Positions 17,696 to 26,657 of a stretch of 64,000 nt of DNA are shown in pieces. The translations under genes and the position numbers were made by a program. The notes below the pieces were generated by a model. It saw nothing but the letters and a program-made list of their open reading frames with translations, was not told the DNA's origin and made no database searches. Positions within the stretch are counted from its first letter, which is position 1, and every line of letters begins with the position of its first letter. This stretch comes from Komarekiella atlantica HA4396-MV6 (GTDB taxonomy: Bacteria; Cyanobacteriota; Cyanobacteriia; Cyanobacteriales; Nostocaceae): NCBI GenBank assembly GCA_019359395.1, contig JAHHHK010000003.1, forward strand, positions 186,001 to 250,000, written 5' to 3'.

Positions 17696-18091
17696 TTAAT
17701 TGCCTGAAGGTTGTGTAATCGCTGGTGGTGTCGATGACGGTAATGTAATTGTTGGTAAATTTGGGGTAGGCTGCTGCTGTTGTTGACCTTGAATTCGTTG
17801 TTGTTGCCTTTTTTTAAACTCTAGTGCTGCTGAGTCTAGTTCTTGGTTCTGTTGTTCAGAATTCCAGTTAATGGTTCCAAAATTTGCCCGATGAATCAGG
17901 TCAAACATATTGAAATCACTTGAGTTGCGGGAAAAAGGGTCAGTATTTTGATCGGAATTACCGCCGCCGGGAAAGGAATCCACCTGATTGACTTGAGCCA
18001 AGCCAGGTTGAGTTGTGAGCAAGGAGACAAAACCAATTCCTGCCACAGTTGCTACAAACATCCTGGTTACTAGTAAAAATGGTTTTTTCAT
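17696..18091 (-). CDS. Secreted Gln/Pro-rich protein, unknown function
   Basis: A 131-residue protein with a signal peptide: basic MKKPFLLVTR, hydrophobic core MFVATVAGIGFVSLLTT, and a probable cleavage after GLAQ (about 33). The mature part is polar and low in complexity, with Asn/Ser/Asp-rich residues 40-60, a run of glutamines near 96-107 (RIQGQQQQQPTP), and a Pro/Thr/Ser-rich tail. It contains no cysteines and no recognised domain, and is probably a largely disordered periplasmic protein. It lies downstream of the ABC exporter genes on the same strand (45-base gap), so it may be transcribed with them. Confidence 0.65.
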   Translation of the reverse strand: MKKPFLLVTRMFVATVAGIGFVSLLTTQPGLAQVNQVDSFPGGGNSDQNTDPFSRNSSDFNMFDLIHRANFGTINWNSEQQNQELDSAALEFKKRQQQRIQGQQQQQPTPNLPTITLPSSTPPAITQPSGN

Positions 18092-18136
18092 GGAGTTTTG
18101 ACCTTAAAAACGCTTTAACGCAATCATGCTTCCATC

Positions 18137-19024
18137 TTAAGCAAGAGTTCGCCGCAGCTGGGGTTGAATGCTCAGCAAGGCGACAAGTGCAAAGCCAAGC
18201 AAAACCAGCAACGCTCCACCAAAGGTAACATTACCCCAAGGAGCCTGCATTACAACACTACCTAATCCCCAATTGCTGTGAAGATAGAGATAGCGAATTG
18301 GTTCAATAGCGTAGCTAAGCGGATTAAGAGTAGCTACAATTTGTAACCACTTAGGCATAAAGGATAAAGGAGCCAAAGCAGTACTAGCAAATAGCAGTGG
18401 TAAAGTAGAGACAAAAATTACTGCGATTAGTTCAATGTGACCAGGTAAGGCAAAAGCTAAGCCTAGAGAAATGGCTGTTACGCCTAAAGCGAGGAGAAAA
18501 ACAATTAGGGCGATCGCACCTAAACCGATTGCATCTGGTAGCCCAGCCCCTAAAAACGCAGCTGCTGCTACAATCACGGCTGCTTGCAACAAACTTTGGC
18601 TAATAATAAAGATTGCCGAAGCAAACACAATTGAAAACCGTGATGCGAGAGGAGCCACCAGCAAACGATTTAAAAAGCCAAACTCTCGGTCAAACATTAC
18701 GGGCAATCCAGCATTCAACGCTCCAGCAAATGCCGTAAAAACAATTATGCCAGCAGCTAAAAACTGACCGTAATTTGTTGTGTTTCCAAAAATACCCTTG
18801 GGAGCATTTTGGAACAAAGCACCAAATAGCACTAACCACATTACTGGCTGAATAATTCCAGCAACCAAAGATGAGGGACGGCGTTGCAACTGAATAAACA
18901 AGCGACGAGTTAAAGCCAATGTCTCTTGGACTAATTCACCAAAAAAATTGTGAGGGGCATTAGCATCCGCTTGAGATGATGCTATTGGCTGCCAATTGAT
19001 ATCAGATTTAGGAGTAACACTCAT
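18137..19024 (-). CDS. ABC-2 type exporter permease (DrrB-like)
   Basis: Membrane subunit of an ABC-2 exporter, 295 residues. A cytoplasmic N-terminal arm (to about 30) leads into an amphipathic helix (LTRRLFIQLQRRPSSLV) and about six transmembrane segments. It has the ABC-2 signature region FDREFGFLNRLLVAPLASR between helices 2 and 3. The C-terminal LNPLSYAIEPIRYLY is typical of daunorubicin-resistance-type permeases. It pairs with the ATPase gene upstream on the same strand. The pair is separated by about 150 bases of heptamer repeats, an unusual insertion within an otherwise standard DrrAB arrangement. The exported substrate (drug, lipid or glycolipid) cannot be told. Confidence 0.9.
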   Translation of the reverse strand: MSVTPKSDINWQPIASSQADANAPHNFFGELVQETLALTRRLFIQLQRRPSSLVAGIIQPVMWLVLFGALFQNAPKGIFGNTTNYGQFLAAGIIVFTAFAGALNAGLPVMFDREFGFLNRLLVAPLASRFSIVFASAIFIISQSLLQAAVIVAAAAFLGAGLPDAIGLGAIALIVFLLALGVTAISLGLAFALPGHIELIAVIFVSTLPLLFASTALAPLSFMPKWLQIVATLNPLSYAIEPIRYLYLHSNWGLGSVVMQAPWGNVTFGGALLVLLGFALVALLSIQPQLRRTLA

Positions 19025-19026
19025 AA

Positions 19027-19175
19027 CAGGGTACTGGGGATTGGGGATTGGGGGGCGGGGATTGGGGAATGGGAATTGGACATTGTATTAGGGATCGGAT
19101 TGAGTATTGGGTTGGGGATTAAAAGAATTCTTTTCCAGTCCCTAGTCCCTAGTCGTTAGTCCCCAGTCCCCAGCC
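19027..19175. repeat. Heptamer tandem repeats between ABC genes
   Basis: GGGGATT, GGGGACT and inverse-oriented AGTCCCC/TAGTCCC heptamers occupy the gap between the ATPase and permease genes. They are arranged as two opposed blocks (about 19030-19080 and 19138-19170) that could pair as a long imperfect hairpin in the transcript. Confidence 0.8.
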
Positions 19176-19176
19176 T

Positions 19177-20196
19177 CTATCTCATATTCTGCTTTTTCTC
19201 AGCTTTAGGATCGCGAGTAGCAACTGCTGCTAGTTCTGCATCCATGAGCGTGCGTCCCGTAGCGGCGAGGTAAACATCATCGAGACTGGGGCGAGATTGA
19301 GCAATGCCGAAAATGGGCAAGCTAGCAGTATTTAATGCTTGCTGTATGCTAATGAGAACATCATTTTGGGGTGTGACTACCAAGTTAAGGGAATTACCTT
19401 GGGCGCTGTTGATGATCACTTCTTGCACAAACGGCAAAGGTTGCAGGAGGTTTTTGGCTTTTTCTGCTTCCTCAATGGGGGAAAACTCGCGGATTCGCAA
19501 AGTGATGCGATCGCCCCCGACTTTATCTTTCAATTGTGAGGGTGTACCAGCTGCAATTACAACGCCACGGTCAATAATTGCCACGCGATCGGCTAGAGCA
19601 TCAATCTCTTCTAAATAATGGCTGGTAATCAGTACCGTCGTTCCAGAGGCGCGTAGCTTCCGCAAGAAGTCCCACACCACAAAACGGCTTTCTATGTCAA
19701 GCCCCACCGTTGGCTCATCCAACACCAAAACATCTGGTGCATGGAGCAATCCAGCAGCCAAGTCAAGACGTTTGCGTAAACCGCCAGAGTATGTTCCGGT
19801 TTTTTTATTAGCGTATTCTTGCAAACCAAGTAAATTCAATACCGTGTCAATACGCTGCTTGGCTACTGCGCTTGGGAGGTGATAAAGTGCTGCTTGCAAT
19901 TGCAGTAGTTCTTTTCCAGTCAGCACTTTATCTAAAGCGACTTCCTGAGCCACGTAACCTAGTCGTTGTCTTGCCAGTTTGGGATTATCTAAAACAGAGA
20001 TACCAGATACTTCGATTTTGCCAGCATCCGGTGTGGTGAGAGTACACAAAGCACGCAGAGTTGTGGTTTTGCCAGCACCGTTGGGGCCGAGTAAACCAAA
20101 GATTTCTCCTGGTTCTACCTGAAAGGAGACATCTTTGACGGCGACTACAGTACCGTAATGCTTTTGCAGATTTTGAATTAAAACGGCGGGAGCCAT
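19177..20196 (-). CDS. ABC transporter ATPase, daunorubicin-resistance (DrrA) type
   Basis: ATP-hydrolysing subunit partnering the downstream permease. Walker A GPNGAGKTT is at residues 37-45, the signature is YSGGLRKRLD, Walker B is VLVLDEPTVGLD, and the switch His is in TSHYLEE. Beyond the roughly 220-residue core, a C-terminal extension (about 220-339, containing DKVGGDRITLRIREF and ending PSLDDVYLAATGR) is the DrrA-type regulatory region. The ATG start is clear. Transcription would pass through 150 bases of heptamer repeats to reach the permease gene. The substrate is unknown. Confidence 0.92.
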   Translation of the reverse strand: MAPAVLIQNLQKHYGTVVAVKDVSFQVEPGEIFGLLGPNGAGKTTTLRALCTLTTPDAGKIEVSGISVLDNPKLARQRLGYVAQEVALDKVLTGKELLQLQAALYHLPSAVAKQRIDTVLNLLGLQEYANKKTGTYSGGLRKRLDLAAGLLHAPDVLVLDEPTVGLDIESRFVVWDFLRKLRASGTTVLITSHYLEEIDALADRVAIIDRGVVIAAGTPSQLKDKVGGDRITLRIREFSPIEEAEKAKNLLQPLPFVQEVIINSAQGNSLNLVVTPQNDVLISIQQALNTASLPIFGIAQSRPSLDDVYLAATGRTLMDAELAAVATRDPKAEKKQNMR

Positions 20197-20340
20197 GACA
20201 GCTAATCCCTAACGATACAAATCTCAACAAAGTCTATCTATATTGTAGTTGAGTAGTGTTAGGTGAAGCGATCGCTTGGATACTGCTTCTTAAGCTTATG
20301 GCTTGGTGAACCAAAATCTGTCAATTGATTGCGGGGAGTG

Positions 20341-21027
20341 TCAAATAGCTCTAATTTGTCCAACTACTTCTATTTGGTTTTTTTTGTTAGCTCGTAATAC
20401 AACTGATTCTCCAGATTCGGGGTAAATATCGCTGGCGATCGCTCTAATATTAACCTCATGAGTAATCATCACAATTACACCAGCAGTATTACGGTGATTC
20501 AAAATCAACTGACGCACTTGTGCCGTTTGCTTAAATTCTGTTGTGTGATTGAGGAAAAAAGAATTTAGCGGTGGGAAAGGCTCAACTGCACCTAAATTTA
20601 TTAGCTTTGCTGTATCCAAGCAGCGACACCATTGGCTTGATAATACTCTCGAAACTTGAATATTCCGACTTTTAAATGCTTTTCCAGTTCGTATTGCCTG
20701 TTTTCTACCTTCATCTGAGAGATTTCGTTGCGTAGAGCAATCACTTAATCGAAAATCAGGCGGATCGCCAATTCCTGGTGCTAAAGCATGGCGCATGAGC
20801 ACCACATAACCTCTTCCCTGCTGAAGAATAGACCAAATCGCTGCTTTAGTAGTAGAAATCTCAGTTGCAGACAGAGAAGCTGAACTTTCTTGGTTCGGGG
20901 ACAGAGATTGTTTAGGTTGCTTTACAGGTTCTACTGCTTGCTTTTCTTCATCAGGATTGTATAAACGTTTGAATATTAAGGATAGTGCAACAGCGCTAAA
21001 ACCAAGGATAATAGGGCGACGCGTCAT
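20341..21027 (-). CDS. Histidine phosphatase superfamily protein, membrane-anchored
   Basis: The protein starts with a short basic and hydrophobic segment (MTRRPIILGFSAVALSLIF), a probable signal anchor. A polar Ser/Gln-rich linker (about 25-62) follows, then a histidine phosphatase domain. The phosphorylated His80 lies in LMRHALAP, where RHA replaces the more common RHG. The second His is in MITHEVN (His190), and the Arg/Ser pocket is around SQWCRCLDTAK. The catalytic core is therefore complete and probably periplasmic. The substrate is unknown. It is the last gene of the minus-strand series after the nuclease-like and CHAT genes, 64 bases behind the former. A functional link to them is uncertain. 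Confidence 0.82.
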   Translation of the reverse strand: MTRRPIILGFSAVALSLIFKRLYNPDEEKQAVEPVKQPKQSLSPNQESSASLSATEISTTKAAIWSILQQGRGYVVLMRHALAPGIGDPPDFRLSDCSTQRNLSDEGRKQAIRTGKAFKSRNIQVSRVLSSQWCRCLDTAKLINLGAVEPFPPLNSFFLNHTTEFKQTAQVRQLILNHRNTAGVIVMITHEVNIRAIASDIYPESGESVVLRANKKNQIEVVGQIRAI

Positions 21028-21091
21028 GACATGGTGTGGTAATGATGACGATAAATATAGTGATTTATAGTGATTTTGTGAAAATATTTCT

Positions 21092-21727
21092 TTACTCCAA
21101 CATTGCTTGTCCCAATCGCTTCAGGATTTGCAAAACTTCACCCAGTTCGTGTCGCCGAGGAAACAGTGAAAATGTTCGTGATACATCGTACTGTGGAGTT
21201 TCTGTCAGAGTTAATTTTAGAAACATAAACTCATCACCATTTGTTGCCATGCCGAATACTGGTTTATTGCTCTGGGGAGTAGTCAGCATATAATCTAATA
21301 ACTGTGGTAATGCTGCGGGAACTGAAATACTTGTTCGCTTTGATTCAACAACCAAAATCCAGAGTCTTTCTTGTACAACTAGCGTATCGATAAAGCCACG
21401 AATCGTTTCATCTGGATCTTCAAGTTCCAAAGCTACACCATAAGGTGAGCGAATTCGGAAAGGCGGATCAAGAAAACCTGCAAGCTCCAATAACGGCGAA
21501 ACCACTAACAGGTTTATCGTACCTTCTAACAGCAAACCGTCAACACGATGATAGTCATAACGCTGCTTGATTCGAGCAACACCCGCCTGTTCTTGCTGGC
21601 TGAGTTCGGGTAAATCATCAACCCATTCGCAAAAGAAGCGATCGCTATCTGCTTGGCGCAAATTACAGCGAGTCTGTAAATCACTCAAGCTTTTAATTGT
21701 ATCAGTAACTCCAACGCTGGAAACCAT
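21092..21727 (-). CDS. Stand-alone HsdR-N / PD-(D/E)XK nuclease-like protein
   Basis: A 211-residue protein resembling the N-terminal nuclease domain of type I restriction subunit R, without helicase motors. The core shows GFIDTLVVQERLWILVVESK: an acidic residue (Asp in FIDTL), then the E-x-K pair (VVESKR) on the next strand, as in PD-(D/E)XK enzymes. SVPAALPQLLDYML is the following helix. No methylase or specificity gene is nearby. Such orphans are frequent in cyanobacteria and are often annotated as restriction endonuclease subunit R. It follows the CHAT-STAND gene by 60 bases on the same strand, so co-transcription and a defence role are plausible. Nuclease activity is inferred only. Confidence 0.75.
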   Translation of the reverse strand: MVSSVGVTDTIKSLSDLQTRCNLRQADSDRFFCEWVDDLPELSQQEQAGVARIKQRYDYHRVDGLLLEGTINLLVVSPLLELAGFLDPPFRIRSPYGVALELEDPDETIRGFIDTLVVQERLWILVVESKRTSISVPAALPQLLDYMLTTPQSNKPVFGMATNGDEFMFLKLTLTETPQYDVSRTFSLFPRRHELGEVLQILKRLGQAMLE

Positions 21728-21787
21728 TTGTTGTTACCTTATAATTTTTGTTTAGAAAGAGAACAAATTTTCTAACTGATGCTCACG

Positions 21788-24700
21788 TTACTCAGATGGC
21801 TTAATTCTATTGATGATTTCTTGAATTCTTTCTACGTTTTCTGCTAACTGTAACTTTTCCGCTACATCTAAAGCTTCGTGCAAATAATTTAAACCTTCCT
21901 TAGACCTCCCTTGTATCGCTAACAGTTGACCTAGTGATCCTAACGTTGCTGATTGCAATTCTAAATAATTAATATTTCTCTGAAAATCTAAAGTTTTGAT
22001 GAAAAGATTAATTGCTTCTTCAATATGTCCCTTCTCAGCTTCAGAATTTGCTAGATTGTACTGTATAATCGCTTCATTGTGCTGCACCCTATATATAAAT
22101 TTTTGAATTTTTTCTACTTTTTCTAACTCTTGTTGTTGATTAATAGATAGAGCAGTTTGCAAATGGTTAATTCCTATTTTATAGTTGCCTTGGGCGGCTA
22201 TGACTTGACCTAAAAATACTAAAATTATTGATTGCCACTCTACATAACTATTGTCTCTAGCAATTGACAAACATCTTTCAGCAAGGGAGACAGCTTCTTC
22301 AATTTCTTGTTCTTTTAACTTATCTTGAGATAATTGATACAGCCTTGCAATTTCTTCATTCAGTACTTCATCAAGAAATGGCTGCATTAATTCCTTGCCT
22401 GGAAAATTTAATTCTTGAGACATTTTCAGAGCTTTTCTAAGCTTTTCTAATCCCGTCTCAAAATCTCTTTCTATCAAAAGCTGTCCCATCAAGAACAATA
22501 TCGCTGCTTGTCCTTGAATATGACATATTTCTTCTGCAAGGTCTAAAGCTTGCACGCAAATGTCAAGCGCTTCTGCAATATAATCCTGGCTGGCTCTTTC
22601 TTGTGCTACTTCACCCAATATATTTACCTTCTTCCATTTGGCATTAATAATTAACTCTTGGACTCTCTCTGTATCCTGAGTACCAAAGGTCTGATATATA
22701 CTTAGTGATTCTTTTAAATAAACTATAGCTTTGTCAATTTCTCCTTGATAAATCAGTAATTCACCAAGCAATTCCAATATTCCTGCCCTATTTTGCAAAT
22801 TAAGAGTAAGCTTGCTTATTTCAAGAGCTTGCGGAAGAAAAGCTCTCGCCTTCTCAAAATTATTCTGCTTGCTGTAAACAAATCCAAGTTTTCTTAGTAC
22901 TGATGATTGACCCTCAAGATTACTAGTATTTTTATTCAGTTCAAGAGCTTTCTCTAGCTTTGGTAATGCATCACTTAAATTATTATGGTCAATTAAAATT
23001 GATGCTATCCACTTTAAAGCATCTGCTTGACCTTCAATATTACCTATTGACTCATCAATTCTATATGATTCCTCAATTAATTCAATTGCTTTGCTAAAGT
23101 CTTGTTGCTTACTGTATAAAACTCCTAGCTCACGCGTTGTTGTAGCCTGACGTTTAATATTTTTATTAATTTTATGTATCTCAAGAGCTTTTTTGTAGAG
23201 TATTAGAGCTTGTTCTAGTTGTCCCATTTCAGAATAAAAAGTAGCAAAGTTGTGCAATATATCTGCCTTAACCCAAGTGTCATCATTTATATCTAATAGT
23301 CGATTAATCTCTTGATAAATTGCTTGTACTTCTTTAATTCTTCCCTCCTTAAATTTGGACATTGCTATATTATTAAGGAGAACTATCTTATCCCGAATAT
23401 TAGTACTACTATTGGTAACATCAAAAACTTCAGAATAAATTTCATTCCAAGCATCTAGTTTTCCAAGCTCAACTTGAAGAAGTGCTATATTATTTTGTAT
23501 AACAGCTATATGGTGACTATTACTGCCTTGTTTAGCTAGCTCATAAGCGTCTTGATAAATCCGCAGTGCCTCTTCCCTTTTTCCTTGATTGTGCGTAATA
23601 CCAGCTAATAATCCTAATGACTTGGCTTTTCCTCCCTTGTTATCAAGTTTTTCATCAACTTCAATAGCTTGACGACATAATTCAAGGGCTTTTTCATTAT
23701 TGCCTTGACTTGCGTACAAATCTGCAAAATCATGAAGTACAGCAGCCCTCTCTGCTTCACAGTATTCTGGTAATAAATCTAATGCAAGTTGGTAGTGCTG
23801 AAGGCACTCATCAACTTTACCAAGTTTCTCCTCTGCTTTGGCTAGACAATAAAAAAGTCTTGGTGAAGCTATACCATGCATAAGGGTTAATTGACATAGT
23901 TGAGCAACTGCTCTGTATTGCCCCTTTTTATTCCATCTCATTCCGAGCATAAAATTAGCTCTCAAAAGTATTTCTAACTCTTTACCTTCCGAAGCTAGTC
24001 GATATATTTCTAAAAGCCTTATCTCAGAAACTCTTACACTTACTGAATCGGTAAGCTCTCCCCTCATATCATCAGTAGTACCTTGAAGAATTTCCAATAA
24101 CCAGAATTTTTCGAGATGTTGAGCAGATGTGCTGTAAAGAGCTTCTGCATCTTTTGGAAAATCTAGTAATGGTTCTAAGATGCGTGGAACTCGATAGAGA
24201 GTTTCACCTTGGAAATTGCTAACTTCTAACAAGCCAAGGGAAATAGTGCGAGGGATATAATCATCTAAATTGAAAACTTTTGGACAAACGGCAGTAATAG
24301 CAGATTTAGGCACTGGCAATTCATAAACTAAAGAGAATGCCAGCATTCGTCTAAGATTAACTGGTTGTTGCTTGAGCAATTCCTCTGCAAGAATGCTTTC
24401 GCGAAATTCATTAGCGGCTTTTTCTATTGCTTTTTCTGTTCGTTCTAGTATCTGAGCATGATTTACCTGCTCTGCTTGCAAAATTTTGTTCAGCCATTCT
24501 AACAAGTGAGGATTTCCATCTGCAATTTGCCTAGCTTTTATTTGTAACTCTGGATTAATTTCTGACTTAGAAGAAAAAGAAGATAGCCGATTACACTTCT
24601 TCTGTAAATCTGCTCCATGTAGGGCTGTCAATATTTCTCTATGTAAACGATGATTTAGTTCTGATAGTTGAAAATCATAACGACATGTAATGATCAGGCG

Positions 24701-26251
24701 GTGGGGAAACCGAGACTGAGAAATAGCCTTTAGTAAGGACAAGAGTACTTCTACTGCCTCTGGTTTTAATACCTGTACACCATCAGGTCTAATCTCTATA
24801 TTTGCTTCAAAATCATCAAGCACAAAAATAAATCTCTGCTCTGCTTGGTTTAGCCCTTCGCGTAAAAATTTAGTTAGACATTGTGTTAATGCTAATTTTC
24901 CTTGTAGTATCTCTTTTCCAGTCTCTGAAGTGCATTGTTCAAAAAGCTGTTTTAGAAGCTTGTCTTGATCCAGTTCTCTGTAAATAAATATCTTGTCATA
25001 ACTTGGTAGGCGTTCTAATAATCTAGCTGCTACTGTACTTTTCCCTACGCCACCCAAGCCATGTAAGATAACTCCTAACTTTGTCGATGATCTGAGGCCC
25101 TTTAAGCTATACTGCAATACCCTTCGTCTGCCAACAAATTCTTGTGGTGTTGCTACTCGAACTTGGCCATCTGGATCTAAAAACTGTTCATGAATAGGTT
25201 CATTAGGTATCCAAATTTGATCGCCTAAAGGCTCTACAAAAGCTTCTGGACATTTTCCTCGAACGTACAGCCTAAGTAAATGCCAGTCTGTAAAATTCTC
25301 ATTCAGTAAATGCTGATATGTACTGGCAAGAGCTTCTGAGAGTTTATAGCCTGCGGCTAGTTTACTGTAAAGGTAAGTTGCAGTTGCTGTAGCTGAAACA
25401 TCTAAAACAGGTCTGCCCCAACCTAATACTGCTCTACATCCCTGTTGAACCAGAGAAGCAGCTAGCGACGGTATTACTCCATCGCTTAGTGTTTCTCCTG
25501 TGCGACAACCGGACAAAAATACTAACTGTGGTAGACGAAATCGTAGAGCTGCTGCTATCTCTTCAACTTTAGCTGCATGACGCTCTCCAGTTTCCGTCTC
25601 CGTTACAAAGTATGGCTGGTTGTTTTGAATAGAAGCATGACCAGTAAGATGGAACACATCAAACGGTTCACGATAGCGACTCCAAAGCTTTCCCAACTCA
25701 GCAATACAGCCACTTTCTTCGACTCGCAGAACCAACGGTAGATCCTGAGTTGCTGACAAAATTTGCGCTTCTTCCCTTTCAAAGTCTAGTTGTGGCTCAA
25801 CATTTTCAGGAGCAGTAGCCATGAACAAAATTCGTAAAGGTCGCTCTTGAGCCAAGCTTTCCTGCACGGGGGCATCTACCAATCGCACTGGCACTACTAC
25901 TGGATTGGTATGTTCCACAAGAAACTGAGTACCATCATGCAGAATTTCCCAAGGTAAGTAACTAAGGCTTTGACTGCTATCAATCGCCAGAATCAGACCT
26001 TCCTCTGTACAGTTGGCGATCGCTCGGCTCAACCATCTTCCATGTCCGTCCAACCAAAAGAACAACTGCTGCCCCATTCCCTTTAAGTCAGGTAGCAGCA
26101 TGTAGTAACTTCCCTTTGCTTGCTTAATTAAGTCTTTGATCGCAGATAAATTAAGTCTCTGTGTTTCATATTTAGCAGGCTGTTGCAGTGCATATTGTAG
26201 CTCAGCAAAGCCACTTTCAAGCAACTTCAGCTTTATATAAAGAGTTTGCAC
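21788..26251 (-). CDS. CHAT protease - STAND NTPase - TPR protein
   Basis: A 1487-residue multidomain protein. About 100-335 is a CHAT (caspase-HetF-associated with TPRs) protease domain with catalytic His205 (HLTGHAS) and Cys249 (FLSGCRTGE). About 375-690 is a STAND/NB-ARC-like ATPase with P-loop GLGGVGKST (398-406), Walker B FIFVLDDFE (Asp479-Asp480) and an ITCRYDF sensor; a winged-helix-like region follows. About 780-1480 is a long array of roughly 15-18 TPR units as sensor. This is the architecture of bacterial NLR-like switch proteins: a trigger sensed by the repeats leads to oligomerisation and protease activation, in defence or regulated death. The start is GTG, five bases after an EACC1-like small gene, so they are translationally coupled. 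All catalytic motifs look intact. Confidence 0.9.
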   Translation of the reverse strand: MQTLYIKLKLLESGFAELQYALQQPAKYETQRLNLSAIKDLIKQAKGSYYMLLPDLKGMGQQLFFWLDGHGRWLSRAIANCTEEGLILAIDSSQSLSYLPWEILHDGTQFLVEHTNPVVVPVRLVDAPVQESLAQERPLRILFMATAPENVEPQLDFEREEAQILSATQDLPLVLRVEESGCIAELGKLWSRYREPFDVFHLTGHASIQNNQPYFVTETETGERHAAKVEEIAAALRFRLPQLVFLSGCRTGETLSDGVIPSLAASLVQQGCRAVLGWGRPVLDVSATATATYLYSKLAAGYKLSEALASTYQHLLNENFTDWHLLRLYVRGKCPEAFVEPLGDQIWIPNEPIHEQFLDPDGQVRVATPQEFVGRRRVLQYSLKGLRSSTKLGVILHGLGGVGKSTVAARLLERLPSYDKIFIYRELDQDKLLKQLFEQCTSETGKEILQGKLALTQCLTKFLREGLNQAEQRFIFVLDDFEANIEIRPDGVQVLKPEAVEVLLSLLKAISQSRFPHRLIITCRYDFQLSELNHRLHREILTALHGADLQKKCNRLSSFSSKSEINPELQIKARQIADGNPHLLEWLNKILQAEQVNHAQILERTEKAIEKAANEFRESILAEELLKQQPVNLRRMLAFSLVYELPVPKSAITAVCPKVFNLDDYIPRTISLGLLEVSNFQGETLYRVPRILEPLLDFPKDAEALYSTSAQHLEKFWLLEILQGTTDDMRGELTDSVSVRVSEIRLLEIYRLASEGKELEILLRANFMLGMRWNKKGQYRAVAQLCQLTLMHGIASPRLFYCLAKAEEKLGKVDECLQHYQLALDLLPEYCEAERAAVLHDFADLYASQGNNEKALELCRQAIEVDEKLDNKGGKAKSLGLLAGITHNQGKREEALRIYQDAYELAKQGSNSHHIAVIQNNIALLQVELGKLDAWNEIYSEVFDVTNSSTNIRDKIVLLNNIAMSKFKEGRIKEVQAIYQEINRLLDINDDTWVKADILHNFATFYSEMGQLEQALILYKKALEIHKINKNIKRQATTTRELGVLYSKQQDFSKAIELIEESYRIDESIGNIEGQADALKWIASILIDHNNLSDALPKLEKALELNKNTSNLEGQSSVLRKLGFVYSKQNNFEKARAFLPQALEISKLTLNLQNRAGILELLGELLIYQGEIDKAIVYLKESLSIYQTFGTQDTERVQELIINAKWKKVNILGEVAQERASQDYIAEALDICVQALDLAEEICHIQGQAAILFLMGQLLIERDFETGLEKLRKALKMSQELNFPGKELMQPFLDEVLNEEIARLYQLSQDKLKEQEIEEAVSLAERCLSIARDNSYVEWQSIILVFLGQVIAAQGNYKIGINHLQTALSINQQQELEKVEKIQKFIYRVQHNEAIIQYNLANSEAEKGHIEEAINLFIKTLDFQRNINYLELQSATLGSLGQLLAIQGRSKEGLNYLHEALDVAEKLQLAENVERIQEIINRIKPSE

Positions 26252-26256
26252 TTTAT

Positions 26257-26589
26257 TTACTTTTCTAAAGCTTTGAGGACTTCATAAATTTCCTCTATTG
26301 TGGCATCTTCCATCACAACTCGACCACTAGACCCAATAATCACTACGTCAAATTGCTTGTCTAGGTGAGATTGCTTGTATTCCTGATACCACTTGCGAAT
26401 TTGTTCAGCTATGGCGATACTACCTCCTACAATTCCAACAATCGTACCTATCACTGTTAAAGTCCCTTCTTTATTGGGAGAATGTTCTGATGTCAGTACC
26501 TAGCTTCCCTCTAGTCCTTTAATTGTGAAGAGTTCTTCGGCAGCAGTATTCGCATATTGACTTTCAATTGAAATTTTAATTTCTGTCAT
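26257..26589 (-). pseudogene. EACC1-like small membrane protein, interrupted by one TAG
   Basis: From ATG at 26589 the frame reads MTEIKISIES, meets TAG at 26500-26502 (codon 30), then continues in frame to TAA just before the CHAT gene. Read through it gives 110 residues: an N-terminal strand-helix, a single membrane helix (VIGTIVGIVGGSIAIAEQI), and a C-terminal strand-strand-helix (DVVIIGSSGRVVMEDATIEE). That plan matches the effector-associated constant component EACC1 paired with CHAT and other effectors in NTP-dependent conflict systems; the match is by pattern, not search. A GTG at 26454 could still yield a 65-residue version with the membrane helix and C-terminal part. Five bases separate it from the CHAT gene. 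Sequencing error, readthrough or decay are the alternatives. Confidence 0.65.
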
Positions 26590-26657
26590 AGGTCTACTTA
26601 GTCTGTACAAATAGTGCTGACAACCTCATCCAACTTGTTTGACAACATAATCATCTG

